From positions 62,001 through 126,000 of the forward strand of contig CAZWRN010000001.1 of NCBI GenBank assembly GCA_964636275.1: a stretch of DNA of 64,000 nt, read 5' to 3'. The stretch is from CAZWRN01 sp964636275 (GTDB lineage Bacteria; Patescibacteriota; Microgenomatia; Daviesbacterales; UBA10151). Position 1 is the first letter of the stretch, and each line of letters opens with the position of its first letter. Of this stretch, positions 57,263 to 64,000 are shown one piece after another. The translations under genes and the position numbers were made by a program. Under the pieces are notes generated by a model. It was not told the DNA's origin, searched no databases, and saw only the letters and a list, made by a program, of their open reading frames with translations.

Positions 57263-57922
57263 ATGCCGATTATTTTATTTCATGGAAATGGTTTGACTGC
57301 AATATCAAGAGCTGTTTCAGCTTGGCGAGCAAAATTTGACCCGCTAGCTATAAGTGAATTTAATGGGAAAAATCAGTCGATAGAACAGGCAGCTATGGGC
57401 ATAGGGACGATGGATTTATTTTCAGATGCTAGATTGGTAATTTTGGAAAATTTCAATGAAAAAACTGATCTGTCATTATTAAAGTCCGATGCTACTACGA
57501 CGGTATTAATCAGGGCCCAAAAGCCACTTTCAGCAACCACCTTAATGTTAAAATCGGCCAAAGCTCTAAACGCTCAAATACAGGAGTTTTCTGAATCAGA
57601 TGAAGTCTCAATATTTCCTTTTTTGGATCTTTTAGGAGAAAAAAAACAGTTTGCATATACACAGCTGGAAAAAGTATATGCCGAATACGGAGGGCAATAT
57701 ATATTAACTATGTTGTATTATTTCTATCGACGAATGTTAATAAATCCTGACAAAATGTCGCCCTATATGGTCAAAAAACTTCAAAAGCAGAAAGATAATT
57801 TCCCAATTGATAAAATTAAACAACTTTATAAATTCACTTTAGAAACTGATTTCCAAATCAAGTCAGGTCTTATTGATGAACGTATAGGATTAACACTTAT
57901 TGTAAATAAGATATTAGATTAG
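57263..57922 (+). CDS. holA: DNA polymerase III delta subunit-like protein (HolA)
   Basis: The clamp-loader delta subunit opens the sliding clamp ring. At 219 residues it is much shorter than the usual 330-345. It starts directly with a P-loop-like strand (MPIILFHGNGLTAISRAV), has LFSDARLVILENF in the position of the FxxxRLV segment of HolA, and ends with the typical third domain: YTQLEKVYAEYGGQYILTML, YYFYRRML, LYKFTLETDFQIKSGLIDER. Similar minimal delta proteins are found in Patescibacteria. holA is often next to rpsT; here the two are separated by a pilus cluster and a Nudix gene. TATATT lies 9 bases before the ATG. Confidence 0.78.
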   Translation: MPIILFHGNGLTAISRAVSAWRAKFDPLAISEFNGKNQSIEQAAMGIGTMDLFSDARLVILENFNEKTDLSLLKSDATTTVLIRAQKPLSATTLMLKSAKALNAQIQEFSESDEVSIFPFLDLLGEKKQFAYTQLEKVYAEYGGQYILTMLYYFYRRMLINPDKMSPYMVKKLQKQKDNFPIDKIKQLYKFTLETDFQIKSGLIDERIGLTLIVNKILD

Positions 57923-58875
57923 AGTGTTGTTAATAACAGGTCAGAATCTTTCTTATCTATAAAACCATCTTTGTTTAAATCAGATTTTTTCATTTCAGAG
58001 GTACTGTCATTTGCAACTTGTTTGCCATCATTTTGAGTGATGATAGCCAGATCTAGTGAATTTATTTTCCCATCACTATTGAGATCATAGGGGTTGGAAG
58101 AGTTAGAATTTTGTTGAGAATCCAATTCTGGTAATACTCCTTTAAGATTGATGTTTTGACCAATTGTTAATGGTGGTAGTAGGGTTGATTCCCCAATTGG
58201 TAAATTCAATTCAACTTGTGACTGCAAAGAACCCTTTTTAATTATGATTAATGCCGGAGTATTTTTTTCAATTAGAAAGGGAGCTGATAAATCGCTTGTT
58301 CGAAGTTCTTTAAGTGGGATAATAAAATTTCCAGCGGTGCTAGTAAATGTCGTCATTTCAGATGCCCCATCTATATGAAGAGTGACCAGCGCTTCATCAA
58401 TCGGATTGAGATTGGTATTTAACACACTACCACGAAGTGGTTTATTGGGTGTTGAATTTTCCAAAAAATTTGCCGTTTTAAAAGATAAGGCATTTTCGGG
58501 ATATTTGACCCCATTTGCAAGAACTTGATAATAATAATTTGTCTCTGGTTTTAGATTACGCAATGTTACGAAGTGAACCTGTCGATTTCGAGATTCTTTA
58601 TTGTCTCGATTGTCGTTGGCAATTTCAGTTAGCTGATTATTTGTTCCATATGCGACTTGTCCGAGCGTTGGTGTTTCAGTCCACCAAGTAATGGTTACCT
58701 GATCAGCTAATACATTTGTGATCAAGATCTCTGTTGGATTGTATAGAGTCCTATGTTTGTTTGATATATTTTGCTGATAAAAATACAGAAATATCCCTAA
58801 AATGAGGGCAGTTATAAGAAGTGAAAGCCCCAAAAGTGTGGGTATTTTGGTGGTTTTATGTCCAACAAACTCCAT
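57919..58875 (-). CDS. Anchored protein with fibronectin III-like and dockerin-like domains
   Basis: 318 residues. A membrane helix (about 12-33) is followed by a fibronectin III-like domain (TEILITNVLADQVTITWWTE, VTLRNLKPETNYYYQVLANG) like that in front of purple acid phosphatases. A carboxypeptidase-regulatory-like beta domain follows (GSVLNTNLNPIDEALVTLHI). The C-terminus has two calcium-binding dockerin-type loops, DLNSDGKINSLDLAII and DLNKDGFIDKKDSDLL. It is the last gene of the PilN/PilO-like cluster and overlaps the next stop-start by one base, so it may be a pilus-associated or surface-assembly protein. It overlaps the convergent holA by 4 bases. Confidence 0.82.
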   Translation of the reverse strand: MEFVGHKTTKIPTLLGLSLLITALILGIFLYFYQQNISNKHRTLYNPTEILITNVLADQVTITWWTETPTLGQVAYGTNNQLTEIANDNRDNKESRNRQVHFVTLRNLKPETNYYYQVLANGVKYPENALSFKTANFLENSTPNKPLRGSVLNTNLNPIDEALVTLHIDGASEMTTFTSTAGNFIIPLKELRTSDLSAPFLIEKNTPALIIIKKGSLQSQVELNLPIGESTLLPPLTIGQNINLKGVLPELDSQQNSNSSNPYDLNSDGKINSLDLAIITQNDGKQVANDSTSEMKKSDLNKDGFIDKKDSDLLLTTL

Positions 58876-59225
58876 TATTGGCTTCCTCCTGGCACGGCAG
58901 ATGCTGATGCATTGACCGGAATTAATCCTGAAGGGAAAGGTAGTGGTGTAGCAACCGGACTGACTGTCGGTTGAGCTGAACGGGTTGAATTATTGCTAAA
59001 CCTATTTTTTCCGGTGGATGAGATGGTCAATTCTTCTACTGGAGTGACCTCTTTAATCTGGTCTATTACCTTAGAATCAAAATTGGGATTTAATGGAGAT
59101 AAAAGTGTAGAGAGTTTTGGATTTACTTCGATACTTGGTCTGGTATGGATAATATCTGCAATAATCCAAATTATTATGACCACAAAGGTGACGATGATAA
59201 CTATTAAAAATTGTCGGTTATTCAT
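58875..59225 (-). CDS. Small anchored protein in pilus cluster
   Basis: 116 residues: one N-terminal helix (about 5-25), then an extracytoplasmic stretch (SIEVNPKLSTLLSPLNPNFD, VIDQIKEVTPVEELTI) and a Ser/Ala/Pro-rich tail. Its place just after the PilO-like gene and its size would suit a PilP-like role, but I see no PilP sequence signature. It abuts both neighbours within two bases, so it is surely co-transcribed. Confidence 0.65.
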   Translation of the reverse strand: MNNRQFLIVIIVTFVVIIIWIIADIIHTRPSIEVNPKLSTLLSPLNPNFDSKVIDQIKEVTPVEELTISSTGKNRFSNNSTRSAQPTVSPVATPLPFPSGLIPVNASASAVPGGSQ

Positions 59226-59226
59226 A

Positions 59227-59829
59227 TTAATTTTTTAAATAATAGGCCTTTGCATTTACCACCATTAAAATCATACCTCCATCGAGACGGTTCATACTGA
59301 TTGATTTAATACTAATTAAACGCTCAATCTTCTTTAAACTCTCAAGAATTCCACCCAGCTGGTTGTAAGTGCCTTGGATACTAAAAGAAAGTTCGGCTTC
59401 TTGAATAGCTGCGGTTTTATTAGGATTTGTATTTAATGGTTCCAAAGTGACCGGTTGAAATTGTATTCCTGCCACTGTGGCTTCATACCGAGTTATAAGA
59501 GAGCCAAGTACAGCTGATATTACGGGTAAGTCTGGTTGATTGGGGATTAGATTGGTCAGCTTGGTTTTTACACTGGGGTCAAGTGATTCATAATTAGCTC
59601 TCCCTTTAGCTAAACTTTCCCGTTTTTCCACTACACTTGTCAGGATATTTTTCTGCTCATCAACACTTTTTTGTAGTGCAAGTATTGTTATTACTGTTGG
59701 TCTGATGGCATATAATGCAAAAATAGAGATAGCTATTAAATTGAAAATTGTAGTTGCATAAGAACGAACAAATTTATTTCTTGCTATTGGCTTAACATAA
59801 GTATAGTAGCGTGAGTATTTTGACTGCAT
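59227..59829 (-). CDS. PilO-like type IV pilus assembly protein
   Basis: 200 residues: a short cytoplasmic part, one helix (about 25-46), a coiled coil (LQKSVDEQKNILTSVVEKRESL) and a ferredoxin-like extracytoplasmic domain. The latter has LIPNQPDLPVISAVLGSLIT and ELSFSIQGTYNQLGGILESL, the FxxxGxYxxLxxFLxxLE pattern of PilO. With PilN it forms the inner-membrane alignment complex of type IV pili. Its ATG shares a base with the PilN-like stop. Confidence 0.8.
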   Translation of the reverse strand: MQSKYSRYYTYVKPIARNKFVRSYATTIFNLIAISIFALYAIRPTVITILALQKSVDEQKNILTSVVEKRESLAKGRANYESLDPSVKTKLTNLIPNQPDLPVISAVLGSLITRYEATVAGIQFQPVTLEPLNTNPNKTAAIQEAELSFSIQGTYNQLGGILESLKKIERLISIKSISMNRLDGGMILMVVNAKAYYLKN

Positions 59830-60428
59830 TATTTTCGGCGTGCTCCTCCAGATAAACTAAATAAGATTTCTTGTTTATCGTAGTTTAAAGAGTCCAGTGC
59901 AATATCTTTAAATAGTTTATTACCTTGTGCATCCTGTAGGTTACGCAGTTTTTTTATAAATAGGCCTAAATCGTTTACAGAAGTTGTCTGACCAGAAAGT
60001 TTGATGCCTAGATATTCATTTTGACCGTCGTTTGAATCTAGATTCAGACTGTTTATCCTGACACTGGGAGGTATTTCAGTAGATAAATTATTAAAGATTC
60101 GAGTCCAGTCTGGGGTATTAGCATAGACTGTCCCGATAGTTTGTAACTTACTTTGAGTTTGATTTATTAAAGCCTCATCGGCGATCATTCCTTCGATGAA
60201 AGGCAGATCTTTGTTGATACTCGTTTTGATATTGTCCAAATCATAATCGAGTTTAAAGCGGAAAAGGAACGCCGATACGACAATAATTTCGGTAAAGATT
60301 ACGATATAACGCCCATAAGATACAATCCAGCGTAAAAAACGGGTTGGGAGAGATGGTGGGATCTCATTTGGATGAAGTAGATTGAGTTTCAGCCGAAGCT
60401 GATTTTTTGGGGCAGCGCTTTTTGACAT
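59829..60428 (-). CDS. PilN-like type IV pilus assembly protein
   Basis: 199 residues: a cytoplasmic N-terminal peptide with the LNLLHPNEIP motif (PilN binds PilM through its INLLP-like segment), one helix (about 37-58) and an extracytoplasmic ferredoxin-like domain. That domain has WTRIFNNLSTEIPPSVRINSL and IKLSGQTTSVNDLGLFIKKL, typical of PilN. No pilM, pilB or pilin gene is nearby, so the rest of the system must be elsewhere. It has the strongest Shine-Dalgarno sequence in the window (AAAGGAGG, spacing 9), but this is folded into a hairpin. Confidence 0.82.
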   Translation of the reverse strand: MSKSAAPKNQLRLKLNLLHPNEIPPSLPTRFLRWIVSYGRYIVIFTEIIVVSAFLFRFKLDYDLDNIKTSINKDLPFIEGMIADEALINQTQSKLQTIGTVYANTPDWTRIFNNLSTEIPPSVRINSLNLDSNDGQNEYLGIKLSGQTTSVNDLGLFIKKLRNLQDAQGNKLFKDIALDSLNYDKQEILFSLSGGARRK

Positions 60429-60437
60429 ACACGAAAA

Positions 60438-60469
60438 CCTCCTTTGGAAAGAAGGCTATATTCATTGTA
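60438..60469 (-). promoter_or_regulatory. pilN promoter -10 and Shine-Dalgarno-sequestering hairpin
   Basis: On the minus strand TACAAT (60469-60464) is followed, after the predicted start, by CCTTCTTT, CC, AAAGGAGG (60455-60438). The eight bases before the CC pair fully with the Shine-Dalgarno sequence (one G-U pair). The leader would thus hide its own ribosome-binding site unless melted or bound. Confidence 0.5.
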
Positions 60470-60504
60470 GATCTTTAAGGATAAAAAGGTAAGATGTTAA
60501 GCAG

Positions 60505-60541
60505 GCATTTAGTAAGTAGTAAGTAGGGTATGTGTATGGTA
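60505..60541. repeat. AGTAAGT heptad tract
   Basis: AGTAAGT, AGTAAGT, AGGGTAT, GTGTATG units occupy the divergent gap between pilN and the Nudix gene. Confidence 0.6.
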
Positions 60542-60557
60542 TATAGTGGGGATGCAG

Positions 60558-60953
60558 ATGATAAAAAAAGTGGCTTTGGCTGTATTTAAAGATAAGAAAT
60601 TGTTGTGTGTCCGTAGTCACAAAAATGCTGAGGTGTTTTATTGCTTAGGGGGAACGGTGAAAGAGGGGGAGACTGATGAAGATGCATTGCGTAGAGAAGT
60701 TAGAGAAGAAGTGGGGTGTGAAGTTGGCGAACGAATTGAGTTGTTGGAAACGTTTGAAGATTGGGCTCATGGAAAAGAAGACACCATAGTGCAGATTAAA
60801 TTGTATCGAGCGGATTTGATGGGCACTCCTCAGCCAAGCTCGGAGATAGCAGAGATCGATTATTTAAATTCACAAACCGATCCTAAAAAATTATCAGCCA
60901 TTGCGATAAATCAGATGTTCCCCTGGTTAGAAGGTAAAGGATTCATCGAATAA
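60558..60953 (+). CDS. Nudix hydrolase
   Basis: 131 residues from ATG 60558. The Nudix box lies in GGTVKEGETDEDALRREVRE plus EVGCEV with all key residues. The start IKKVALAVFKDKKLLCVRSH and the middle FEDWAHGKEDTIVQIKLYRA fit small Nudix enzymes of the MutT-like kind. The substrate cannot be inferred. TATAGT (60542-60547) lies 10 bases before this ATG; an ATG two codons upstream is also possible. Confidence 0.82.
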   Translation: MIKKVALAVFKDKKLLCVRSHKNAEVFYCLGGTVKEGETDEDALRREVREEVGCEVGERIELLETFEDWAHGKEDTIVQIKLYRADLMGTPQPSSEIAEIDYLNSQTDPKKLSAIAINQMFPWLEGKGFIE

Positions 60954-61070
60954 CAGGGGTAAAGATATACTTTTTGGACGAATTAATCCTGAATTAACAT
61001 GAGAAGTTACAAATAAATTATTCTATATTTAAGGTTGTTTCTCACTCGCTCGAAAAATATTAAGGGATGA
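60954..61070. other. Intergenic gap without recognised feature
   Basis: A 117-base A+T-rich gap between the convergent Nudix and rpsT genes. I see no gene, no clear terminator stem and only weak repeat structure. Confidence 0.4.
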
Positions 61071-61316
61071 TTATTTAGCTGGAGTAGCAAGGAGTTTTGA
61101 AAGTCGAGATTTAAGTCGTGCCGCCTTGTTTGGGTGGATCAATTTAGTTTTAGCAGCTTTATCCAGGTTGGATGAAACTTGTTTTAGATTGTCGGCATCA
61201 GGCATTCGGCGCATGGTTTTGACCAGGGATTTCATAACCTGTTTTTTAAGATCGTTTTGTGAAGTGCGCCTCTTGTCGCGACGCATTTTCTTTTTAGATG
61301 ACTTTAGTAACGGCAT
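61071..61316 (-). CDS. rpsT: 30S ribosomal protein S20
   Basis: 81 residues, very basic and helical, from ATG 61316: MPLLKSSKKKMRRDKRRTSQ, LKKQVMKSLVKTMRR, DKAAKTKLIHPNKAARLKSR, LSKLLA. This is the S20 pattern (AAKxGxIHxNxAARxKSRL). S20 binds the 5' domain of 16S rRNA. A longer in-frame start at 61355 would lie inside the promoter and is rejected. Confidence 0.95.
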   Translation of the reverse strand: MPLLKSSKKKMRRDKRRTSQNDLKKQVMKSLVKTMRRMPDADNLKQVSSNLDKAAKTKLIHPNKAARLKSRLSKLLATPAK

Positions 61317-61325
61317 AACTTGTGA

Positions 61326-61355
61326 AGTGTACCATATAGCTAGGCTCAAGTGCAA
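61326..61355 (-). promoter_or_regulatory. rpsT promoter
   Basis: On the minus strand TTGCAC (61355-61350), 18 bases and an extended TGGTACACT (-10 at 61331-61326). The -10 ends 9 bases before the ATG, so the leader is only a few bases long. Confidence 0.65.
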
Positions 61356-61369
61356 GCTAAAGGATTAAT

Positions 61370-61545
61370 AATCAAGTAACAAGATCCAAGTCTTCCAGAG
61401 AAAGTCAAAACTCAAAAGGCAAAAAGCAAAAATACAATTAAAAAGTGAGAAATTTTGACTTACGATTTGTATTTTTGACTTCTAACTTTTACTCTTTAAT
61501 TTTTTTGTATCTTGGTGATTGTTTCTTGTATCTTTGCCTGGATTG
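61370..61545. repeat. Long inverted heptad repeat between rpsT and murJ
   Basis: Left arm: ACAAGAT, CCAAGTC, then GTCAAAA, CTCAAAA, GGCAAAA, AGCAAAA. Right arm: TTTTTGA, CTTCTAA, CTTTTAC, then TGTATCTTGG and CTTGTATCTT. The arms are inverted copies about 70 bases long around a short loop. The largest element of its type in the window; it fills a divergent gap. Confidence 0.8.
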
Positions 61546-61564
61546 CTTGATAATTTAGACACTT

Positions 61565-63196
61565 ATGGTGAAATCACTTTTTAATCTTTTAAATGCCAGA
61601 CAGACTACTATTTTATCTGGGGCGACTATTTTGATGGTAGCCGTCTTTTTATCTAGGTTTTTGGGATTGATTCGTGACCGGTTGCTGGTGCACAACTTTT
61701 CTACTTCAGAAGCCAGTGTCTTTTTTGCAGCTTTTAAACTGCCTGACTTGATGTTTCAATTGCTCATTTTAGGGACACTCTCAGTAGCATTCATTCCTGT
61801 TTTTACTGAATATCTAAATAAAGATGGAGAGAAAGAGGCCTTTTCCTTTGCATCCAATATTCTCAATCTCTCATTGGTGGTGTTTGGTGTTTTGGCACTA
61901 GTATGTTTGTTTTTTGTGAGCCATATCAATAGTATATTTGTTCCAGGATTTGTTGGTGAACAAAAAATATTAACGGATCAGCTGACGAGGATTATTTTGG
62001 TTGCACAGTTGATTTTAGTTGTTGGTTCGTTTTTTATCGGTTTGTCTCAGTCTTATCAACGATTTTTGGTGCCTGCATTGGCACCGCTTTTCTACAATGT
62101 GGGTATCATTTTCGGAATTGCAGTCTTATCGCAGTATTTTGGAATTATGGGTCCGGCTATTGGTGTGGTTTTAGGATCTTTGATGCATGTATTGGTTCAG
62201 ATACCTTTAATTCGTTCACTTGGATATAAATATACTTTTAGTCTGGATTTTCTAAATAAAGGAGTGAGAGAGGTATTCAAGCTGATGAGTGTGCGAAATA
62301 TCGGTTTGGCCGCTGAACAAATCTCTGATGCAATTGGTTTTGCTCTGGCTACCCTGATCTCTTTTTCAGCTCCGACATTGTTGACATTTGCCCAGCATTT
62401 ATCAGCGGTCCCGGTAGGTCTTTTTGGAGCGACTATTGCTCAGGCGGCTTTACCAGTGTTGTCTCGCGAACATGCCAAAGGAGAAACTGAATCTTTTAAA
62501 ATTACGCTTTTGACAACCATGCATCAGATTTTATTTTTGACTCTGCCGGCGACAGCAATGTTAATTGTGCTGCGTATACCAATCGTTCGATTGACCTTTG
62601 GTGCATCACAGTTTAATTGGGATGACACTGTCTTAACAGGGCGGACGGTGGCTTTTTTGGCATTAGGTTTGGCGGCTTATTCGGTAACACTGCTTTTGGT
62701 CAGAGGTTTTTATGCACTGAAAGACACAAAGACTCCGGTGATTGTTTCTTTAGTTACAGTGGTTACCAATATTGTTCTTAGTGTCTTTTTTGTACAGGTA
62801 TTTCATTTAGATGTCTGGAGTTTAGGGTTGGCTTACTCTTTTTCAACCACAGTGTCGGTAGTATTATTGCTGGGCTTTTTATCAAAAAAGCTGCACGGAT
62901 TTGATCGTAGGATGCTGGTACTTCCAGCGGTGAAAATGGCTTTAGCGGCTGTGGCCGCGGCTTTGGCTCTTTATATCCCGATTAAATTATTGGACCAGTT
63001 GGTATTTGATACGACCAGAACTGTCAATTTGATCGTGCTTACTTCGATTGCTTCTACCGCAGGTTTGAGTATTTACCTATTTTTAGTTTGGATGATGGAT
63101 GTTAAAGAGTTGAATACCTATGTGGATTTGTTGAAAAAGTTGGGAAAGCTGCGTTTTAAAAGCCAAGAGATTGTGAATGATACAGGAAACCCCTAA
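61565..63196 (+). CDS. murJ: Lipid II flippase MurJ
   Basis: 543 residues, about 14 helices, MOP superfamily. It moves lipid II from the inner to the outer face of the membrane for peptidoglycan synthesis. Visible family segments: VAVFLSRFLGLIRDRLLVHNF, SVFFAAFKLPDLMFQLLILG, LSVAFIPVFTEYL, LVPALAPLFYNVGIIFGI, QIPLIRSLGYKY, and VPVGLFGATIAQAALPVLSR. The Arg residues of the central cavity lie in the first helix region. GATAAT (61549-61554) lies 10 bases before the ATG. It stands alone on the plus strand. Confidence 0.95.
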   Translation: MVKSLFNLLNARQTTILSGATILMVAVFLSRFLGLIRDRLLVHNFSTSEASVFFAAFKLPDLMFQLLILGTLSVAFIPVFTEYLNKDGEKEAFSFASNILNLSLVVFGVLALVCLFFVSHINSIFVPGFVGEQKILTDQLTRIILVAQLILVVGSFFIGLSQSYQRFLVPALAPLFYNVGIIFGIAVLSQYFGIMGPAIGVVLGSLMHVLVQIPLIRSLGYKYTFSLDFLNKGVREVFKLMSVRNIGLAAEQISDAIGFALATLISFSAPTLLTFAQHLSAVPVGLFGATIAQAALPVLSREHAKGETESFKITLLTTMHQILFLTLPATAMLIVLRIPIVRLTFGASQFNWDDTVLTGRTVAFLALGLAAYSVTLLLVRGFYALKDTKTPVIVSLVTVVTNIVLSVFFVQVFHLDVWSLGLAYSFSTTVSVVLLLGFLSKKLHGFDRRMLVLPAVKMALAAVAAALALYIPIKLLDQLVFDTTRTVNLIVLTSIASTAGLSIYLFLVWMMDVKELNTYVDLLKKLGKLRFKSQEIVNDTGNP

Positions 63197-63262
63197 GTTA
63201 GTAAGTAGGCTTTAGTAAGTAGTTTGTAGGTAAGGATAAACCGAATTCTAAACTAGATACAA
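63196..63262. repeat. AGTAAGT heptads between murJ and the Ham1-like gene
   Basis: AGTAAGT, AGGCTTT, AGTAAGT, AGTTTGT, AGGTAAG with period 7, then CTAAACT and related words. Confidence 0.65.
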
Positions 63263-63276
63263 AATACCAGATACTA

Positions 63277-63282
63277 TATACT
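63277..63282 (+). promoter_or_regulatory. -10 box of the Ham1-like gene
   Basis: TATACT ends 10 bases before the ATG at 63293. A second TATACT directly abuts the ATG and would start transcription inside the gene, so the first is preferred. Confidence 0.45.
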
Positions 63283-63292
63283 TTTTTATACT

Positions 63293-63787
63293 ATGAAACT
63301 TCTTTATGTTACTGGTAATCCTGCGAAGCTTCGAACTGCACAAAATTTTTTGCAGGGGATGGGGGTTGAAGTGGAGCAGGGAATTGTTGATGTGAGTGAG
63401 ATCCAGTCGGAATCCATTGAAGAAATTGCTTTGGATAAAGCTAGGAAATCTTTTAAAATCCTGCAGCAGCCTTTGATAGTGAATGATTCTGGTTGGTTTT
63501 TTTTGGGACTGAATGGTTTTCCTGGTCCTTTCATGAAGTATGTGAATGATTGGTTTACCGCGGAAAATTATTTAGATTTAACCCGCAATCTGACCGATCG
63601 TCGGGTAATTTTAAAACAAGTTATTGTCTGGACAGATGGGAAAGAGTACAAAGTGTTTGAACACGATACGCATTGTTTTTTGCATCGAGAAATTAAAGGG
63701 AATAGCCCAAGGATGTCCGACAATTTAGTTGGACCCAAAGAAGATGGAACGACTTTTGGCGAGATGACGGAGAAACAAGATTTTTAA
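63293..63787 (+). CDS. Non-canonical purine NTP pyrophosphatase (Ham1/RdgB family)
   Basis: 164 residues, somewhat shorter than the usual 190-200. It removes inosine or xanthosine triphosphate from the nucleotide pool in characterised members. Seen: YVTGNPAKLRTAQNFL (TGNxxK phosphate loop), EIALDKARKSF, LIVNDSGWFFLGLNGFPGPF (catalytic Asp) and GPFMKYVNDWF. The C-terminal block usually containing FGYDP and SHRxxA is replaced by LVGPKEDGTTFGEMTEKQDF, so the base-binding His-Arg is missing. It may have a changed specificity. Confidence 0.82.
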   Translation: MKLLYVTGNPAKLRTAQNFLQGMGVEVEQGIVDVSEIQSESIEEIALDKARKSFKILQQPLIVNDSGWFFLGLNGFPGPFMKYVNDWFTAENYLDLTRNLTDRRVILKQVIVWTDGKEYKVFEHDTHCFLHREIKGNSPRMSDNLVGPKEDGTTFGEMTEKQDF

Positions 63788-63867
63788 CTTGATGGTGAGG
63801 ATGCTGTGTGGAAAGAATTGGTGGCCTTTTTAAAAAAATCTTCAGTTTGATATAAATCTGAGCCTAA

Positions 63868-63988
63868 AGTACAATACAGCTTGGATGTGGGAAGTTGGAG
63901 ATGGGAAATGGGATTTGTTTTGAATCGCACTTCTCACTTCAAAAGTCTAGTTACGCACCTCTCACATCGCATTTCTCGAACATGAATA
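63868..63988. repeat. Heptad inverted repeats at right end
   Basis: Left arm GGGAAGT, TGGAGAT, GGGAAAT, GGGATTT; right arm CACTTCT, CACTTCA, CACCTCT, CACATCG, CATTTCT, on average period 7 and inverted to each other. No gene is seen from 63788 to the window end. Confidence 0.65.
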
Positions 63989-64000
63989 TCAGAAATTTCT

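Noticed and set aside
472..63787. Possible use of TGA as Gly, as in Gracilibacteria and SR1
   Set aside because: Many full-length conserved proteins (tsaD, pgeF, HAD and others) end at TGA, and no conserved gene is interrupted by in-frame TGA.
1650..63988. CRISPR array as explanation for the repeats
   Set aside because: The repeats have a 7-base period with varying words and no constant spacer and repeat of 25-40 bases, and no cas genes are present.

Overview
The window is A+T-rich, densely packed DNA from a bacterium. Its gene set fits the Candidate Phyla Radiation (Patescibacteria), most likely the Microgenomates side. Signs of this are compact versions of core proteins (short MetG, short triosephosphate isomerase, minimal DNA polymerase III delta subunit), many single-pass surface proteins, VanW, LCP, FemX and MurJ envelope genes, a partial type IV pilus assembly set, DUF2130, and genes that overlap or abut by a few bases. 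TGA is used as a normal stop, so this is not a recoded Gracilibacteria/SR1 genome. The lineage is inferred from gene content; no 16S rRNA, tRNA or CRISPR array was seen.

Layout. 1-9 kb: tRNA and RNA modification (tsaD, thpR), a VanW surface protein, an orphan solute-binding protein, murB, a nucleotidyltransferase and a phosphatase. 9-14 kb: a chaperonin operon with an unknown gene between groES and groEL, then a PrkA-family AAA+ ATPase and a PH-domain membrane protein. 14-23 kb: envelope functions (M23 peptidase, SGNH hydrolase, PEGA/SH3 protein) and a minus-strand glycan operon (GT2, WecA-like, DPPR-synthase-like, Nudix). 22.7-28.4 kb: a membrane protein paired with a 1549-residue protein of unknown function. 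28-32 kb: metG, pgeF, tatD, with a broken tatD start between the last two. 32-38 kb: unknown proteins, a secreted LCAT-like lipase and a DUF2130 protein. 38.6-44 kb: an overlapping cluster with a helicase-nuclease fusion, a HAD phosphatase, a PKD surface protein and an M24 peptidase. 44-51 kb: surface, cupin and methyltransferase genes, FemX, three tandem anchored proteins and a 3D-domain protein. 51-58 kb: pcrA, a DUF4430/DUF6580 pair, thioredoxin, an alkyltransferase-like protein, tpiA, LCP and a holA-like gene. 58-64 kb: PilN/PilO-like genes with a dockerin-like protein, Nudix, rpsT, murJ and a Ham1 pyrophosphatase.

Three themes stand out. First, almost every longer intergenic gap, and loops inside at least five genes, hold degenerate repeats with a period near 7 bases (AAAGTAT, AAGCGTA, GTAAGTA, AGAATAT, AACTGAT and similar). 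They often face each other as long imperfect hairpins. They resemble the short tandemly repeated repetitive (STRR) sequences of cyanobacteria, and no transposase accompanies them. Second, many genes have a -10 box only 5-11 bases before the start codon and no Shine-Dalgarno sequence, so leaderless transcription looks common. Third, several loci look worth experiments: the groES-X-groEL operon with a degenerate CIRCE-like element, the broken tatD start ending in a 26-bp perfect palindrome, 5' hairpins at the M23 peptidase and pilN genes, and the giant 1549-residue protein.

No gene-free stretch exceeds 300 bases. The longest gaps (about 200 bases, at 8900-9102, 61356-61564 and 63788-64000) are largely filled by the heptad repeats.
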